A DNA stretch of 14,612 nt from Ignavibacteria bacterium (GTDB lineage: Bacteria; Bacteroidota; Ignavibacteria; Ignavibacteriales; Melioribacteraceae), in contig DAIEQP010000103.1 in the NCBI GenBank assembly GCA_027347805.1, positions 1 to 14,612 on the forward strand, written 5' to 3'. This document shows positions 13,230 through 14,612 of the stretch, in pieces. The notes under the pieces are model-generated. The model saw only the letters and a list, made by a program, of their open reading frames with translations. It had not been told where the DNA came from and ran no database searches. The position numbers and the translations under genes were made by a program. Each line of letters opens with the position of its first letter. The stretch's first letter is position 1.

Positions 13230-14612
13230 TTATCTCCTGCTCTCCAGTTTAGATTTTAAGAGCTGATTCACAATCTGAGGATTAGCTTTTCCTTTCGATT
13301 CTTTCATGATCTGGCCTACAAAAAATCCAATTGCTTTTTCTTTACCGCCAAGATAATCCTGCACATCTTTTGGATTTGCGTCAAGAATTTTATCGATCAT
13401 ACTTTCAAGCTCGGATGAATCGGAAATCTGAACCAGATTTTTTTCCTTAACAATTGATTCAGGATCCTTACCTGATTGAATCATTTCAGGGAATATGTCT
13501 TTAGCAATTTTACTGCTTATAGTATTTTTGTTTATTAATGAAATCAGCTTACCGAGATTCTGAGGTGTTACATTAAATTCTTTTGGAGAAATTTTATTTT
13601 CATTCACTGATTTCAGTACTTCTGTCATTACCCAATTGCTTGCGGTTTTATAATCGTTTGTTTCATTCAATACTTGTTCATAATAATCTGCCAGCTCGCG
13701 GGATGAAGTAAGAATTTCGGAATCATATTTTGGTAAACTAAACTGGTTTATGAATCTTTCCTTTTTTACATCTGGTAACTCAGGAAGAGACATAGCAATT
13801 TCATTTTCCCATTTCTCATCAACAATAACAGGCATCAAATCAGGATCGGGAAAGTAACGATAATCGTGCGCTTCCTCTTTGGTTCGCATAGGAAATACAT
13901 TATTCAAATCAGCATTCCATAACAGTGTTTGCTGTATAATTGTTTTTCCTTCCTCCACCATATCAATTTGTCTTTCTATTTCGCACTAAATTGCTTTTTC
14001 AACATTTCGGAAGCTGTTCATATTTTTTACTTCAACTTTTGTCCCTAATTTGGATTCACCTTTTAAACGTATACTGATATTTGCATCGCATCTTAGCGAA
14101 CCTTCTTCCATGTTGCCATCACAAATTCCCAGATACAAAAGAAGCTGTTTAAGTTTTGTTAAGTAAAGAAAAGCTTCTTCAGCACTTCTCATATCGGGCT
14201 CACTCACAATTTCCATAAGCGGAGTGCCGGTTCTATTCAAATCTATCATCGTATCATCGCCAAGATCATGTATAGATTTTCCCGCATCCTCTTCCATATG
14301 AATTCTGGTCAATCCGATATCTTTTTTTGACCCGTCTTTAAATTCAATTGTCACTTTTCCATGTTCACAAATAGGCTCTTCATACTGAGAAATTTGATAG
14401 TCTTTAGGGAGATCAGGATAGAAATAATTTTTTCTGGCAAAGACAGATTTTTTATTTATTCTGCAGTTGGTAGCCTTACCCATTAAAACAGTATACTCAA
14501 CCACTTTTTTGTTTAAAACGGGTAGAACACCGGGATGTCCTAAACACACCGGACAAACATTTGAGTTTGGTAAAGAACCAAATTTAGTTGAGCAGCCGCA
14601 AAATATTTTTGT
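13230..14612 (-). pseudogene. gatB: Aspartyl/glutamyl-tRNA amidotransferase subunit B, interrupted by an in-frame TAG, 5' end missing
   Basis: GatB activates Glu-tRNA(Gln) or Asp-tRNA(Asn) for amidation by GatCAB. Reading from the right edge gives 461 codons in one frame. A Cys4 zinc site comes first (visible residues 5, 7, 20, 23), then RKNYFYPDLPKDYQISQYE (60-78), RIHMEEDAGKS (103-113), DLNRTGTPLMEIVSEPD (124-140), EGSLRCDANIS, KVEVKNMNSFRNVEKAI, the amber codon (visible 209), CEIERQID, KEEAHDYRYFPDPDL, and a helical plus YqeY-like tail ending at 13230. Apart from the TAG, the gene is intact on both sides and of normal length with about 20 missing N-terminal residues. The break falls inside the catalytic cradle domain, so two separate products would be unlikely to work unless they associate. 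It may be a real nonsense mutation, a base-call error, or a suppressed stop. An ATG at 13961 could in principle restart translation. Confidence 0.9.
13986..13988 (-). other. In-frame amber codon inside gatB
   Basis: On the minus strand the codons read GCA ATT TAG TGC GAA, i.e. A-I-stop-C-E, where GatB proteins normally read A-[LI]-x-[YF]-E. The frame before and after the TAG is the same, so this is a substitution and not a frameshift. CAG to TAG would be a single transition. Confidence 0.95.

Noticed and set aside
13962..13985. Reading gatB as two separate genes with a start at ATG 13961.
   Set aside because: The eight codons between the TAG and that ATG (CEIERQID) match the GatB family in frame, so they belong to one interrupted gene; no good ribosome binding site precedes the ATG.
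1..14612. CRISPR arrays, insertion sequences, prophage, toxin-antitoxin or defence genes.
   Set aside because: No repeat arrays, transposase-like proteins or terminal repeats were seen; all genes are recognisable housekeeping or envelope families.

Overview
The window is AT-rich and looks like a bacterial chromosome from the Bacteroidota/Chlorobiota/Ignavibacteriota side of the tree. An Ignavibacteria-like genome is my best guess. The reasons are a DUF1460 amidase-like protein, a Bacteroidota-style omega subunit, a small secreted TonB-domain protein, and two promoter candidates that fit the Bacteroidota TTTG-N19-TAnnTTTG pattern. This is inference from family character; no marker search was possible. 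Coding density is high and nearly everything is housekeeping. I see no prophage, insertion sequence, CRISPR array, tRNA or rRNA.

Layout. Bases 1-485 hold the 3' part of frr (ribosome recycling factor). It converges on a minus-strand secreted TonB C-terminal-domain protein (542-940), and the two share a bidirectional terminator. A 315-base gap leads to maeB (1256-3511), a malic enzyme fused to a phosphotransacetylase-like domain, closed by a strong terminator. Next is a two-gene envelope unit: a membrane-anchored YkuD-fold L,D-transpeptidase-like protein with Ser in place of the catalytic Cys (3622-4248), and a BamA/TamA-type outer-membrane protein (4259-6319). The yicC-gmk-rpoZ operon (6388-8127) has a good promoter candidate in front and a terminator behind. 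A second promoter candidate precedes the udg-dnaB pair (8251-10442), and a secreted DUF1460 protein follows (10491-11354).

The last part has nfo (endonuclease IV, minus strand, 11392-12246), a divergent RmlD-like sugar-nucleotide reductase (12343-13218), and gatB on the minus strand, running off the right edge (13230-14612).

How the genes fit together: frr, rpoZ and gatB serve gene expression. gmk supplies GDP for nucleotide synthesis, and YicC belongs to an endoribonuclease family. Family-4 uracil-DNA glycosylase and endonuclease IV are successive steps of base excision repair, and dnaB is the replicative helicase. The YkuD-like, Omp85, DUF1460 and TonB-domain proteins act in the envelope. 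MaeB links malate to pyruvate and NADPH.

The points most worth a second look are: an in-frame amber codon in an otherwise intact gatB; the Cys-to-Ser change in the L,D-transpeptidase-like protein; the abutting, same-frame yicC-TAG-ATG-gmk junction; and the Bacteroidota-type promoters. I did not find a convincing new multi-gene system.
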